Positions 8,633-17,948 of a stretch of DNA of 64,000 nt are shown piece after piece. The stretch is from Nitrincola salilacus. GTDB taxonomy: Bacteria > Pseudomonadota > Gammaproteobacteria > Pseudomonadales > Balneatricaceae. The DNA lies in the NCBI RefSeq assembly GCF_046271865.1, contig NZ_CP176580.1, forward strand, positions 4,278,001-4,342,000. Reading direction: 5' to 3'. Numbering within the stretch: position 1 is the stretch's first letter; the number at the start of each line of letters is the position of its first letter. A model generated the notes under the pieces. That model was not told where the DNA came from. It did not search any database and was given only the letters and a program-made list of their open reading frames with translations. Made by a program: the position numbers and the translations under genes.

Positions 8633-9625
8633 TTAAGTGAAGAACTCATAATCGGTGCCCAACCCTTCAGCAAGGGCTGCCTTGTACAGCATGGCAACGG
8701 TGACATTGTCTTGAATAGCCATACCAACCGAGTCGAATAGTGTGATCTCTTCCGGATTTTCACGCCCCGCCTTTTCCCCCAGCAGAATCTCACCGATCTC
8801 GGCGTGAATATCCTCCGGTCTTATCAAGCCCTGCTGAACAGGATGCTGTGTATCGCCGTATTTGATGCAAAGCTCAACAGAGTCGTTGACCACTTTTGCC
8901 TCTTTGAAAATATCGGGATCAAGCTCCTGCTTACCCTGCATGTCAGAACCGATAGCGACAATATGTGTACCGGGCTTTATCCACTCGTTTTTGACAACGG
9001 CGCCTCTATGGCCTCGTGTGACGGTTACAACCACATCAGCCGCTCGAACAGCCTCCTCTGCCGTTGCGCATTTTTGGATATCAAGACCTGTTTCGGCAGA
9101 CATCTCCTGAACATACTTATCGAGTTCATATGAAGATGCATTCCAGACAAGCACCCTGGTAAAGTCCCTTACCCTGATAATGGCTCTAAGCTGTCGGCGC
9201 GCCTGATTACCGGCACCGATAATGCAAAGCGTTTTCGCATCCTCTCGCGCAAGATACTTGACCGATATGGCACCTGCAGCAGCGGTACGACAGCCGGTAA
9301 TCCATGTACCGTCCATAATGCATTTGAGTGCACCAGTGTTTGCCTCGAACAGCATAACGGTATTCATACCGGTAGGCAGACCCAGCTCGGGGTTTTTATA
9401 ATATCCACCGGCAGAGGACTTCAGGGTTATATAACCGCCATCCAGATCAAGACCCGCCTTGAAGTCAATACAGGCATGTGAGTCAGGCAGTTCTACACCC
9501 ATGAAATCCGGTTGAATAACCTTTCCGCTGTTAAATGCTTTGTAGCCATTTTCAACCGCGGTCAATACTTCGTCCAGGTTCAGGACAGCTCCCACTTCAT
9601 CTTTATTCAACAATAAGGTTTTCAT
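8633..9625 (-). CDS. Ornithine cyclodeaminase/mu-crystallin family imine reductase, EutC/BhcD-like
   Basis: The protein has 330 residues. It shows the OCD-family N-terminal substrate domain (LKSSAGGYYKNPELGLP) and a Rossmann motif, CIIGAGNQARRQ, near residue 135. The family holds ornithine cyclodeaminase, alanine and ketimine/iminosuccinate reductases and EutC. It is the last gene of the long minus-strand run, directly after a PLP dehydratase. This dehydratase plus OCD pairing is known from EutB-EutC of hydroxyectoine catabolism and from BhcB-BhcD of the beta-hydroxyaspartate cycle. There the dehydratase removes a beta-hydroxyl and the reductase acts on the resulting imine. I infer the same chemistry here. 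BhcA and BhcC partners are absent. Confidence 0.8.
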   Translation of the reverse strand: MKTLLLNKDEVGAVLNLDEVLTAVENGYKAFNSGKVIQPDFMGVELPDSHACIDFKAGLDLDGGYITLKSSAGGYYKNPELGLPTGMNTVMLFEANTGALKCIMDGTWITGCRTAAAGAISVKYLAREDAKTLCIIGAGNQARRQLRAIIRVRDFTRVLVWNASSYELDKYVQEMSAETGLDIQKCATAEEAVRAADVVVTVTRGHRGAVVKNEWIKPGTHIVAIGSDMQGKQELDPDIFKEAKVVNDSVELCIKYGDTQHPVQQGLIRPEDIHAEIGEILLGEKAGRENPEEITLFDSVGMAIQDNVTVAMLYKAALAEGLGTDYEFFT

Positions 9626-9648
9626 CTGTCCATCCTATGCATTGAGTA

Positions 9649-10638
9649 TTATCCGATACAGTCCACATGCTCTCCCTTAAGGAGCTGGCCAATCATATCG
9701 ATATTCCAATTTCCTGAAGTCAGCACGACGCATACCTTTTCATCCGGGCGAACATTGACACGGTTCGATAACAGCGCCGCTATACCGACACAGGAGGAGG
9801 GTTCAGCAATCAACTTGGCATCATTAGCCACCACTCTCACCGCTTCAGCAATCGCCTCTTCTGAAACAGTAACGATCTCGTCCACATACTTTTCAATAAT
9901 GGGGTAGGGGTTCTCTCCCGGCCAGTCGCATGCCAGGCCATCAGCGATTGTTTGCCTGACGGTCACCCGGGTGCGCTCGCCATTCTGACGACTGACATAG
10001 TAGGGGCAGCAGGCTTCGGCCTGTACACCGATCACTCTGATCTCTGGCCTTGACTCTTTCACTGCGGTGGCGATACCTGAAATCAGACCACCCCCGCCGA
10101 TCGGTACCAGCAGGGTATCCACATCGGCCAGATCCTGCATGATCTCAAGCGCGATGGTGCCCTGGCCGGCAATCACATCGAGGTCTTCATAGTTATGCAC
10201 GATGGTATAGCCATGCGCTTCGACGTCGGCATGGACCTTTTTCCAACGTTCTACATAGCTGCGATCCCACAGCACAACATCTGCACCCATGGCACGGGCA
10301 TTTTCAACCTTGACCGATGGCGTATCCTCAGGAACGATGACGGTGGCACGGATACCGAGCAGTTGCCCTGCATAGGCACAGGCCTGACCATGGTTACCTG
10401 ATGAGCTGGTGATGATCCCTCTATCCCGCTCCGCCTGTGTTAAAGACAAAATTTTACTCAATGCCCCGCGGAGTTTGAACGCACCGGTGATCTGCAGCAT
10501 TTCAGGTTTGATATAGACCTGACAGCCCAACCCCTTATCCATCTTCATCTGTCTGAGCAGAGGTGTATGGCGGACATAAGGTCGGATGCGTTCTGCGGCA
10601 CGCTCAACATCTGCCAGTGTGACAGGTGATTTTTCCAT
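9649..10638 (-). CDS. PLP-dependent beta-hydroxy amino acid dehydratase (threonine dehydratase family, EutB/BhcB-like)
   Basis: The protein has 329 residues of the fold-type II PLP family. The Schiff-base lysine is in TGAFKLRGA (K55), SSSGNHGQA is the substrate loop and GGGGLISG binds phosphate. There is no regulatory ACT domain, which fits catabolic dehydratases, EutB and BhcB rather than biosynthetic IlvA. The start at 10638 has AAGGAGAG upstream, inside the end of the AraC gene; an upstream in-frame start at 10698 would overlap that gene by about 60 bp. It precedes the OCD-family gene by 23 bp. The substrate is likely a beta-hydroxylated amino acid. Confidence 0.82.
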   Translation of the reverse strand: MEKSPVTLADVERAAERIRPYVRHTPLLRQMKMDKGLGCQVYIKPEMLQITGAFKLRGALSKILSLTQAERDRGIITSSSGNHGQACAYAGQLLGIRATVIVPEDTPSVKVENARAMGADVVLWDRSYVERWKKVHADVEAHGYTIVHNYEDLDVIAGQGTIALEIMQDLADVDTLLVPIGGGGLISGIATAVKESRPEIRVIGVQAEACCPYYVSRQNGERTRVTVRQTIADGLACDWPGENPYPIIEKYVDEIVTVSEEAIAEAVRVVANDAKLIAEPSSCVGIAALLSNRVNVRPDEKVCVVLTSGNWNIDMIGQLLKGEHVDCIG

Positions 10639-10640
10639 TT

Positions 10641-11057
10641 TCACTCTCCTTCTACCTGAAAAAAGCGGGATCTGTACTGGCGGGGCGTCATACCGCAAAG
10701 CCGTTTGAAATGTCGCGCCAGATGGCTCTGATCGAAAAATCCGACCTCGCAGGCGATCTCGGTCGGGCGTTGTCCCTGCTCCATCATTGACTTCGCATGC
10801 CGGATCCGCACCAGACAGACGTAGCGATAAGGTGAGATTCCCACCCGCTGCCGGAACTGCTTAGACAGACTGAAGCGGGTCAAACCAACCAGTTCAGCGA
10901 GATGATCAAGATTGATCGGATCATAGAAGTGCTCATCTATATACTGCCTGACCTGCGTGATGGTATGAGCGGAATGGCACTCATCACTGGCCAGGGTGAT
11001 CGCTTGAGCAAGACCGCTATCCTGCCCAGCCACAGCTACTCCATACTGCGTACCCAT
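10641..11057 (-). CDS. AraC-family regulator consisting of the DNA-binding domain only
   Basis: The protein has 138 residues. A pair of helix-turn-helix motifs fills residues about 30-135, with the family signature EIACEVGFFDQSHLARHFKR and a PRQYR ending. There is no ligand-binding cupin domain. The start at 11057 has GGAGG nine bases upstream; earlier in-frame starts would overlap the ABC transporter gene. It lies inside the minus-strand catabolic operon between the transporter ATPase and the dehydratase, so it is probably autoregulated with the pathway. A domain-only AraC protein may respond to abundance or to a partner rather than to a ligand. Confidence 0.85.
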   Translation of the reverse strand: MGTQYGVAVAGQDSGLAQAITLASDECHSAHTITQVRQYIDEHFYDPINLDHLAELVGLTRFSLSKQFRQRVGISPYRYVCLVRIRHAKSMMEQGQRPTEIACEVGFFDQSHLARHFKRLCGMTPRQYRSRFFQVEGE

Positions 11058-11076
11058 ATTCAATATCCTCCAGCGA

Positions 11077-12885
11077 TCAGCAGACCACTTTTTGTGCAGA
11101 TACACAGATGTTCTGCAAACCGAGATCATTGTGGTGACAGAGTATTTCGTTACCCTTGGCGAGTCGCACACGCGGTGGCGGAACCCGGTTGCATTTGCGA
11201 TCGATTCTGATCGGACAGCGTGACAGAAAAGGACACAAATCCGGTGACGACAGGGATGAACCGATCAGCGGCAGTTCAGCACGTCCCGCCTGAGTCTCCT
11301 CCAACCAGCCCTGATACATCTCCGGTACCGAGTCGATCAGCAGGTGGGTATAGGGGTGGAAAGGCTCTGCCTGGAAGGTTGAGCGCGCACCCTGCTCTAC
11401 CTTGGCACCGTCATACATCACCACTACTTCATCACAGATCGACTTCACCGTGCTGATATCATGGCTGATGAACAGATAAGAGACGTTCAGTTCGCGCCTC
11501 AGATCGGCCAGCAGATCGAGGATCGCCGCCCCCACCACCGTATCCAGGGCCGAGGTCACCTCATCGCAGAGAATCAGATCCGGCTCCGCAGCCAGGGCCC
11601 GTGCCAGATTAATACGCTGCTTCTGCCCTCCGGACAGCTCTCCCGGTCGGCGGGAGGCTAGACTCGCCGGCAGTTGCACCAGCTCCAGCAGTTCTGCGAC
11701 CCTTTGCCGCCGTTTTGCGCCCTTCATGCCGTGATAGAAGGTCAGCGGTCGTGCCAGTATCTCTTCAATGCTGTGGCGTGGATTGAGTGCCGTGTCCGCA
11801 TTTTGAAACACATACTGAACCCTGCGAAACTGCTCCCGTGTCCGCCCCGTCAAAGACCGGCTAAGTGGCTGACCATCGAGCAGAATCTGTCCGACCGTCG
11901 GCTCAACCAGCCCGGCGATGGCACGCGCCAGGGTCGTTTTTCCCGAGCCGGACTCACCGATCACGCCAACTGTTGCACCACGTTTGACTTTGAGATCGAT
12001 ATCCTTCAGGGCTTTTTTGTTGCCAAACCAGAGCTCAAGCCCATGCACCTCCAGCAGTACGTCGTCCTCTATCGCCGTGACGCCAGCGGTCTCACGCTCC
12101 TCCGGTTTCATCGCCGCCAGCAGGCTGCGTGTATAGGGGTGCGCGGGAGCTTGCAGAAGCTGATCAGTACGGCTGTTCTCCTGAATTTCTCCATTGCGCA
12201 ACACCACTATCCGGTCAGCCATCTGCGCCACCACCGCAAGGTCATGCGACACATACACCGCCGTAGTTCCACGTTCACGCACCACCTTTTTGAACGCCCG
12301 CAACACGTCGATCTGAGTGGTGACGTCCAGCGCGGTGGTCGGCTCGTCGAGGATCACCAGATCTGGATCGGTGATCAGTGCCATCGCCGCCATCAGGCGC
12401 TGCAGCTGCCCACCTGATACCTGATGAGGGTAGCGGGCACCGATATTTTCGGGGTCAGGCAAGGCCAACTCGCGGAAGAGCTGAATCGCCTTCACCTTCG
12501 CCTGCTGGTACGACAGGGTGCCATGGATCAGCGCGCTTTCGACCACCTGATCCATGATCGACTTGGCCGGGTTGAATGCGGCAGCCGCACTCTGCGCGAT
12601 GTAAGAGACCGTCCGCCCTCGAACCTGGGTCAACTGACGGTCGGAAAGCTGCAGCACATCCACATCCTTGATATGAACCGAACCACCGGTGATGCGGCAG
12701 CCAGCGCGAGCATAGCCCATCAACGCCAGCGCGATAGTGGTCTTGCCGGATCCTGATTCGCCGATCAGCGCCAGCACTTCACCCTTGTTCAAACTGAAAT
12801 CAGCACCATGCACGATCGGCACTTCGACGCCGAAGTCGTTTCGGGCCGCCACTCGCAGGCCTTGTACTTTAACGATCTCGTTCAT
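11077..12885 (-). CDS. Peptide/opine-type ABC importer, fused double ATPase (DppD-DppF)
   Basis: The protein has 602 residues with two complete nucleotide-binding domains. Each has the Walker A motif GESGSGKTT (near residues 45 and 315). The ABC signatures are SGGQLQR and SGGQKQR, and the Walker B regions are LVILDEPTTALD and LILCDEVTSALD. The C-terminal tail with cysteines near CPFLSRCP resembles the oligopeptide-ATPase extension that can bind an iron-sulfur cluster in DppD/OppD. The ATG at 12885 has GGAG upstream and sits two bases from the permease stop. It powers import by the two permeases and the binding protein encoded upstream. Fused ATPases of this kind are seen in GsiA/YejF systems. 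Confidence 0.93.
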   Translation of the reverse strand: MNEIVKVQGLRVAARNDFGVEVPIVHGADFSLNKGEVLALIGESGSGKTTIALALMGYARAGCRITGGSVHIKDVDVLQLSDRQLTQVRGRTVSYIAQSAAAAFNPAKSIMDQVVESALIHGTLSYQQAKVKAIQLFRELALPDPENIGARYPHQVSGGQLQRLMAAMALITDPDLVILDEPTTALDVTTQIDVLRAFKKVVRERGTTAVYVSHDLAVVAQMADRIVVLRNGEIQENSRTDQLLQAPAHPYTRSLLAAMKPEERETAGVTAIEDDVLLEVHGLELWFGNKKALKDIDLKVKRGATVGVIGESGSGKTTLARAIAGLVEPTVGQILLDGQPLSRSLTGRTREQFRRVQYVFQNADTALNPRHSIEEILARPLTFYHGMKGAKRRQRVAELLELVQLPASLASRRPGELSGGQKQRINLARALAAEPDLILCDEVTSALDTVVGAAILDLLADLRRELNVSYLFISHDISTVKSICDEVVVMYDGAKVEQGARSTFQAEPFHPYTHLLIDSVPEMYQGWLEETQAGRAELPLIGSSLSSPDLCPFLSRCPIRIDRKCNRVPPPRVRLAKGNEILCHHNDLGLQNICVSAQKVVC

Positions 12886-12886
12886 C

Positions 12887-13822
12887 TCAATTCTCCATCT
12901 CGCGCTTGGTACGTCCGCCCAGGCTGTCAATCAGCAGGTTCACACTTATCGTCAATGAGGCGATAGCGACTGCAGGTGCCAGTACCGCAGGTGCCCCCTC
13001 TCCCAGTCCCTGAATATTTTCCCGTACCAGAGAGCCCCAGTCGGCATCTGGTGGCTGTACACCCAATCCCAGGAAGCTCATGGCACTCAGCAACAACACA
13101 GCGTAGACAAAGCGCAGACCAAAGTCGGTCAACACCGGGCGCAGCATGTTCGGTAATACCTCGGTAAAGATAATGTAGGGCATCGCTTCACCCCGGGTAC
13201 GGGCGACCTGAACATAGTCCATGGTCATGACATTGACCGCCAGAGAACGCGCAATACGAAAAGAGCCGGGCATATAAGCGATGGCGGCCATCAGTATTAG
13301 TATCGGTACCGAAGAGCCGAACGACGCCACCATGATCAGGGCAAACAACTTATTCGGAATCGCAATCAGCGCATCCTGAGTACGACTCATGGACGCATCA
13401 ATCCAGCCACCTGCAGCCGCAGCCACCAGACCCAGCACAACACCGGCCGTACAGGCCAGGGATGTCGCCAGCAATGCAACCCCTATGGTGTAAGGTGCCC
13501 CATGCAGCAGTCGGCTCAGGATATCCCGGCCCAGGTAGTCAGTACCCAGTGGAAACTCCATACTGAGCGGTCCCAGCGCGTCGTAACTGACCAGCGCATT
13601 GGCATCATACGGAGCCACCCAGGGACCGAACAGGGCCATCAGCAGCCAGAAGCCCACGACCAGCAGCCCAAGGATACCGCTGACAGACAGGTAACGTCGG
13701 CGAGTGTGAGATACAGAGGCGGGCAACGCCTCTATTGTCGGATCCAGATCCTGTCGCTCTTTCGGTGTCGTAGATGTTCCCGGGTGCAGCTGGATCGGAG
13801 AAGTGGTGTGTTTAGGGTTCAT
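12887..13822 (-). CDS. ABC importer permease, DppC type
   Basis: The protein has 311 residues. It has a hydrophilic N-terminus of about 45 residues, one isolated membrane helix, then a five-helix permease core. The core carries the EAA-like loop around ARTRGEAMPYIIFTEVLPN, which docks to the ATPase. GTDYLGRDILSRLLHGA is typical of DppC/OppC. It overlaps the upstream permease gene by four bases (ATGA), a sign of translational coupling. It forms the channel with the DppB-type partner. Confidence 0.93.
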   Translation of the reverse strand: MNPKHTTSPIQLHPGTSTTPKERQDLDPTIEALPASVSHTRRRYLSVSGILGLLVVGFWLLMALFGPWVAPYDANALVSYDALGPLSMEFPLGTDYLGRDILSRLLHGAPYTIGVALLATSLACTAGVVLGLVAAAAGGWIDASMSRTQDALIAIPNKLFALIMVASFGSSVPILILMAAIAYMPGSFRIARSLAVNVMTMDYVQVARTRGEAMPYIIFTEVLPNMLRPVLTDFGLRFVYAVLLLSAMSFLGLGVQPPDADWGSLVRENIQGLGEGAPAVLAPAVAIASLTISVNLLIDSLGGRTKREMEN

Positions 13823-14772
13823 TTGCGCAGCCTCGGATTAGATAGAATTGCACAGATATCTGCCAGCAGCACCAGCATCAGAAAGCCCAGGCAGAACAAC
13901 ATGACGCAAGCCTGCACCAATGGCATATCACGCATCACCACGGCATTGACCATCAGCGTGGCGATGCCGGGATAATTGAATATCGACTCAACGATAATCA
14001 CCCCACCCAGCAGGTACGACAGGCTCAGCGCCACCGCATTGGCGATCGGACCCACCGCGTTCGGCAGGGCATGGCGTAGAACAACCCGGATTGGACTGGC
14101 GCCTTTCAGTAGCGCCATCTCGACATAGGGTGAGCTGAGCTGGTCAATCACTGCCGCACGGGTCATCCGCGCCATCTGCGCCACCAGCACGCAGCACAGC
14201 GTCATGACCGGCATCGCATAGGCGCTCAGCAGATCACGAAATGAATGGACATCAACCGTACGCGACAGGGCCGATAGCCAACCCAGATGTACGGCGAAAA
14301 TTAAAACCGCAATAGTGGCGATCAGGAACTCAGGAATCGAGACGGCACACACCGTCATGATGTTGCTGAAACGGTCAAAGACAGAACCTCGATACATCGC
14401 AGAGAGAATACCGATACTCAAAGCCAGTGGTACAGAGACCACTGCTGTAACCGCAGCCAGAGTGAGCGAATTGGGCAACCGACTGGCGATCATGGTATCG
14501 ACGGGCATGCCAGTGACCAGTGAAACGCCGGGGTTTCCGGTAATCAGCCCACCCAGCCAACTCAGATAACGCAGGTAGGCTGGCTGATCCAGACCAAACT
14601 GCGAACGCAGTGCTGCAATGGTTTCTGGCGTAGCCTCCTGCCCCAGCAACGCTTCCGCAGCGTCACCCGGTAGCAGACTGGTAATCAGAAAAACCACCAG
14701 CGACACTATAAACAGTGTCAGCACTCCGATACCAAGACGGTTGATGACGAGTTGAACAATGGTACTGTTCAT
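13819..14772 (-). CDS. ABC importer permease, DppB type
   Basis: The protein has 317 residues. An N-terminal membrane helix is followed by the DppB hallmark LLPGDAAEALLGQEATPE, the FGLDQPAYLRYLSWL segment and a C-terminal permease core with the coupling loop near ALLKGASPIRVVLRHALPN. It is the first permease of the importer and overlaps the next permease gene by four bases. An 81-bp gap with a stable hairpin separates it from the binding-protein gene. Confidence 0.93.
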   Translation of the reverse strand: MNSTIVQLVINRLGIGVLTLFIVSLVVFLITSLLPGDAAEALLGQEATPETIAALRSQFGLDQPAYLRYLSWLGGLITGNPGVSLVTGMPVDTMIASRLPNSLTLAAVTAVVSVPLALSIGILSAMYRGSVFDRFSNIMTVCAVSIPEFLIATIAVLIFAVHLGWLSALSRTVDVHSFRDLLSAYAMPVMTLCCVLVAQMARMTRAAVIDQLSSPYVEMALLKGASPIRVVLRHALPNAVGPIANAVALSLSYLLGGVIIVESIFNYPGIATLMVNAVVMRDMPLVQACVMLFCLGFLMLVLLADICAILSNPRLRK

Positions 14773-14791
14773 GATTCACCTTTTCTTATGT

Positions 14792-14821
14792 GCACCCCAC
14801 CCGCATTCGCCGGTAGGGTGC
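14792..14821. other. Hairpin between binding-protein and permease genes
   Basis: GCACCCCACC (14792-14801) pairs with GGTAGGGTGC (14812-14821) with one G-U mismatch. It lies in the 81-bp gap after the solute-binding protein gene, within the minus-strand operon. Hairpins at this point in ABC operons commonly protect the upstream mRNA, so binding protein is made in excess. No T-run follows on the coding strand, so full termination is unlikely. Confidence 0.5.
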
Positions 14822-14853
14822 TTTTATTATCAGGTGGCCTCAATGGAGGCCGC

Positions 14854-16500
14854 TCAGGCCTCCAGCCATACATGCTCAGCGAACATATATCCCATCAGTC
14901 CTCCCAGCGGATGGGCGCCATAGCCTTTGATCTTGACGTTGTGCCCATCAAGGCTGCTGTTGAACTGCGGGATAGCGGTGCCGCACTGTTCATGTACCAA
15001 TACCTGCATATCGGCATACATCTGTTTGCGTTTGGCATCATCTATCTCACCGCGAGCAGCAACCAGCAACTGATCAAACTGGTCATTCTTCCACTGTGAC
15101 TGGTTCCAGGCCGCCTCTGATTGGTAGAACAGGCTGAACAACAGGTCCACGGTCGGTCGCGCACTGACACTGCCGAAGTGAAGTGGGTGTTTCAGCCAGT
15201 GGTTGGACCAGTAGCCATCCGCCGATACCCGTTTGATATCGAGTTTCAGGCCGGCCTGCTGTGCCGAGAGTTGAAGCAACTGAGCCATCTCCACCGAACC
15301 GGTGGAAGCCTCCGACGCAACCAGAGGGATAGTGCTCCCGGCCATGCCGGATTTCTGCAGGTGATATTTGGCCTTATCCAGGTCATAAGGACGCTGCGGC
15401 AGACCGCCGAAATGATAACGATGCCCCGGCGCAACCGGATGATCATTGGCGATGGTGCCGAAGCTTCGGAAACCGATCTGATTGATCGTTTCACGATCAA
15501 GCAGGTACTTCATCGCCAGTGAAAAGTCAGGATTTTGCATGGGACCCAGCTCATCACGCATCACCAGGTTGGTGAAGGCGCTGGTAGGTGCCTCCTGCAC
15601 GGTGGCGTTGCTGCTGTTCAGAATACGCGTTACTGAACGTGCATTGACCGGATTGATCAGGTCAACATCACCCGCCAGAAGAGCATTGACTCGTGCAGCC
15701 TCGTCCGGGATGGTGAATAGTTCAACCTCATCAAGATAGGGTTGGCCCGGCTTCCAGTAGTTCTCATTACGTACCCCGATCGAGCGCACACCCGGCTCAA
15801 ACTCAGCGCATCTGAAAGGACCAGTACCATTGGCCTTGCTGAAATCAGTTGTGCCGTCACGCACGATCAGGAAGTGAGCAGTACCGAGAATGGCCGGGAG
15901 ATCCGCATTCGCACTGACCAGCCGGATCACGACCTCATGTGGCCCCACTGCTTTCACTTCTTCAATCTGCTGGGCAACACTGGCAGCCTTGGAACCTGTC
16001 TGCGGGTCCTTATGACGGATCAGAGAGTAGACCACATCAGTTGAGGTGAGCGGACCACCATCGTGAAAGACGATGTCATTACGCAGTTTGACGCTCCAGG
16101 TGATGGCGTCATTGGTGTCGAATGCGGTCGCCAGCGCCATCTGTGGTGCCATCAGCCGATCCAGCACGGTCAGGCCATTGTAGAACATGAAGGCGCGGGT
16201 ATAGTCGGTGTAGTTGGCTCCCTTTGCAGGATCCAGCGTATCGGCGGTCGAGCCAGCTCCGGTGGCAACTTTGATGCGACCACCTCGTACCGGTGTCTGC
16301 GCATAAGCGGAGCTGGACATGCTCATCAGGCCACCGGCAGTGGCAGCCATAATACCCCCAGCTATCATTCCGCGCAGCACGCTGCGGCGTGACAAACTAA
16401 AACTCATATCCTCAGCGATCAGGTCTGCCAAAGGGCTGTTGTTCTGGTCGTTGTTGGATTGGTTAGTGGGTTGATTATTGGCTTGGTTCTTGTTTTTCAT
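14854..16500 (-). CDS. Peptide/opine-type ABC transporter solute-binding protein with Tat signal
   Basis: The protein has 548 residues of the SBP_bac_5 (DppA/OppA) family. The export signal is a twin-arginine motif, LSRRSVLRG (R38-R39), then a hydrophobic stretch and a cleavage-like site after SSAYAQ near residue 68. Before the Tat motif is an odd hydrophilic leader rich in Asn and Gln (about residues 1-22). An AGGGG ribosome-binding site lies upstream. The mature part has the family block FHDGGPLTSTDVVYSL. It should capture a peptide-like or opine-like solute in the periplasm for the importer encoded downstream. Tat export of an SBP is seen in some family members. Confidence 0.92.
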   Translation of the reverse strand: MKNKNQANNQPTNQSNNDQNNSPLADLIAEDMSFSLSRRSVLRGMIAGGIMAATAGGLMSMSSSAYAQTPVRGGRIKVATGAGSTADTLDPAKGANYTDYTRAFMFYNGLTVLDRLMAPQMALATAFDTNDAITWSVKLRNDIVFHDGGPLTSTDVVYSLIRHKDPQTGSKAASVAQQIEEVKAVGPHEVVIRLVSANADLPAILGTAHFLIVRDGTTDFSKANGTGPFRCAEFEPGVRSIGVRNENYWKPGQPYLDEVELFTIPDEAARVNALLAGDVDLINPVNARSVTRILNSSNATVQEAPTSAFTNLVMRDELGPMQNPDFSLAMKYLLDRETINQIGFRSFGTIANDHPVAPGHRYHFGGLPQRPYDLDKAKYHLQKSGMAGSTIPLVASEASTGSVEMAQLLQLSAQQAGLKLDIKRVSADGYWSNHWLKHPLHFGSVSARPTVDLLFSLFYQSEAAWNQSQWKNDQFDQLLVAARGEIDDAKRKQMYADMQVLVHEQCGTAIPQFNSSLDGHNVKIKGYGAHPLGGLMGYMFAEHVWLEA

Positions 16501-16631
16501 ATTATGCCCCTAATAGTTTTTGCCTAGCGGTTTTTATTGTGTCAGGCACATTTCTGCACCTGCTCCGGCATCGCTACCCGCGCGCTTGCGGGCTACATCT
16601 CATCTCTACTAACTTGTTCTTGCCATCCGTC

Positions 16632-17909
16632 TCAATGAATCAGGTCCTGAAAGCGGTAATAGGCCCCCACAAACGGCAGGAACCAGGGTTTTCCGAAATG
16701 CCCCGGGACGGCTGGCCATGACAGCTCCCGCCAGGGGTTTGCCGCAGTATTGCCCGACATCACCTGCGCCATCATCTGGCCCATGTGTACCGACATCTGC
16801 ACACCATGGCCGCTGTATCCGAGCGAGTAATACAGTCCATCATGTTCACCTGCACGTGGCAGACGATCCGCGGTCATGTCAACCAGACCACCCCAGCAGT
16901 AGTCGATGCGTACCTTACTGAGTTCGGGAAAGGTCTCACTCAACACCGCGCGCAATATTTGTCCGCTCTTTGCATCTGAGCGGGGATTCGACATGGCGAA
17001 GCGTGCGCGACCACCAAACAACAGACGATTGTCTGGCGTCACTCGAAAGTAGTTACCGATATTCTTGGAGGTGACATAACCACGGCGCATCGGCAGAAGG
17101 CGGGCCAGCAGAGCAGGATCCAACGGTTCAGTCACAATAATGAAACTGCCGACCGAGACCAGACGCCGACGGAAGTAGCCCAAAGGGCCTACACTCGAAC
17201 TGCCGGTTGCCAGTAATACCTGGTCAGCTGAAATTGCACCACGCCCGGATGAGATGCCGTAGGCCTTACCGCCGATCCTTTCAAGCCCGGTCACCGGCGC
17301 CGACTCCAGCACCCGCCCGCCATTTCGAACGACCGCCTCTGCCAGGCCGACACCGAAGCGACCCATATGCATCTGTGCACTGGTCTTTTCCAGCATGCCG
17401 CCGAAAAACGCAGCTGAATCGACTTCAGTACGGATGTTCTCCGGAGTGATCATCTCGACCTTGGCATCCACTTCCTGGATCAGCCGCTCGCAGGCCCTTG
17501 CCAGCTTGTCGTAGTGTTTGGGTTTGGCCGCCAGTTTCAGCCTCCCGCAGCGAACAAAATCACAGTCGATCCGCTCTTTCAGAACGAGTGCTTCAACCGT
17601 ATCCACAGCGTCTGTATAGGCGCGTTGGTAGGCACGAGCCCGCTCGGTACCCAGACGCTCGGCCAGCGCACCATAGTCATGCGCCAGACCGCTGTTGCAC
17701 TGACCACCATTGCGCCCGGACGCCTCACCGATCACCCGCCCCGCCTCGAATACAATCACTGAAGCACCCTGTTGCGCCAGCGCAAGCGCTGCCGACAGGC
17801 CGGTATAGCCCCCACCGATCACCGCGACATCAACATGCCCGGACACCGGCTCCCGCTCCCCCAATGTGAAGCGCGGTGCCGTATCGAGCCAGTAAGATTC
17901 CAGTTTCAT
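16632..17909 (-). CDS. FAD-dependent amine oxidase, PuuB/OrdL-like (gamma-glutamylputrescine oxidase type)
   Basis: The protein has 425 residues. The FAD motif VAVIGGGYTGLSAAL lies near residue 30, followed by EASGRNGGQCNSG, a signature of the PuuB/OrdL branch. The C-terminal YSGHGVQMSVHMG block closes the flavin site. The ATG at 17909 has GGAGG seven bases upstream; a GTG three bases earlier is less well placed. Relatives oxidise gamma-glutamylated or free polyamines to aldehydes. An aldehyde dehydrogenase of the matching type is encoded two genes upstream (18870-20351), so an oxidase-dehydrogenase pair is likely. The gene sits between an HAD hydrolase and the importer genes. Confidence 0.85.
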   Translation of the reverse strand: MKLESYWLDTAPRFTLGEREPVSGHVDVAVIGGGYTGLSAALALAQQGASVIVFEAGRVIGEASGRNGGQCNSGLAHDYGALAERLGTERARAYQRAYTDAVDTVEALVLKERIDCDFVRCGRLKLAAKPKHYDKLARACERLIQEVDAKVEMITPENIRTEVDSAAFFGGMLEKTSAQMHMGRFGVGLAEAVVRNGGRVLESAPVTGLERIGGKAYGISSGRGAISADQVLLATGSSSVGPLGYFRRRLVSVGSFIIVTEPLDPALLARLLPMRRGYVTSKNIGNYFRVTPDNRLLFGGRARFAMSNPRSDAKSGQILRAVLSETFPELSKVRIDYCWGGLVDMTADRLPRAGEHDGLYYSLGYSGHGVQMSVHMGQMMAQVMSGNTAANPWRELSWPAVPGHFGKPWFLPFVGAYYRFQDLIH

Positions 17910-17948
17910 CACCTATCCTCCAGTCCGGGCTCAGTCTCAGACGCTCTA

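Noticed and set aside
8633..10638. Beta-hydroxyaspartate cycle (BhcABCD)
   Set aside because: BhcB- and BhcD-like families are present, but no BhcA aminotransferase or BhcC aldolase homologue is adjacent, so the full cycle is not supported.
11674..12417. A 247-codon plus-strand frame opposite the ABC ATPase
   Set aside because: It is antisense to a double ATPase with intact Walker motifs and has no domain signal of its own.
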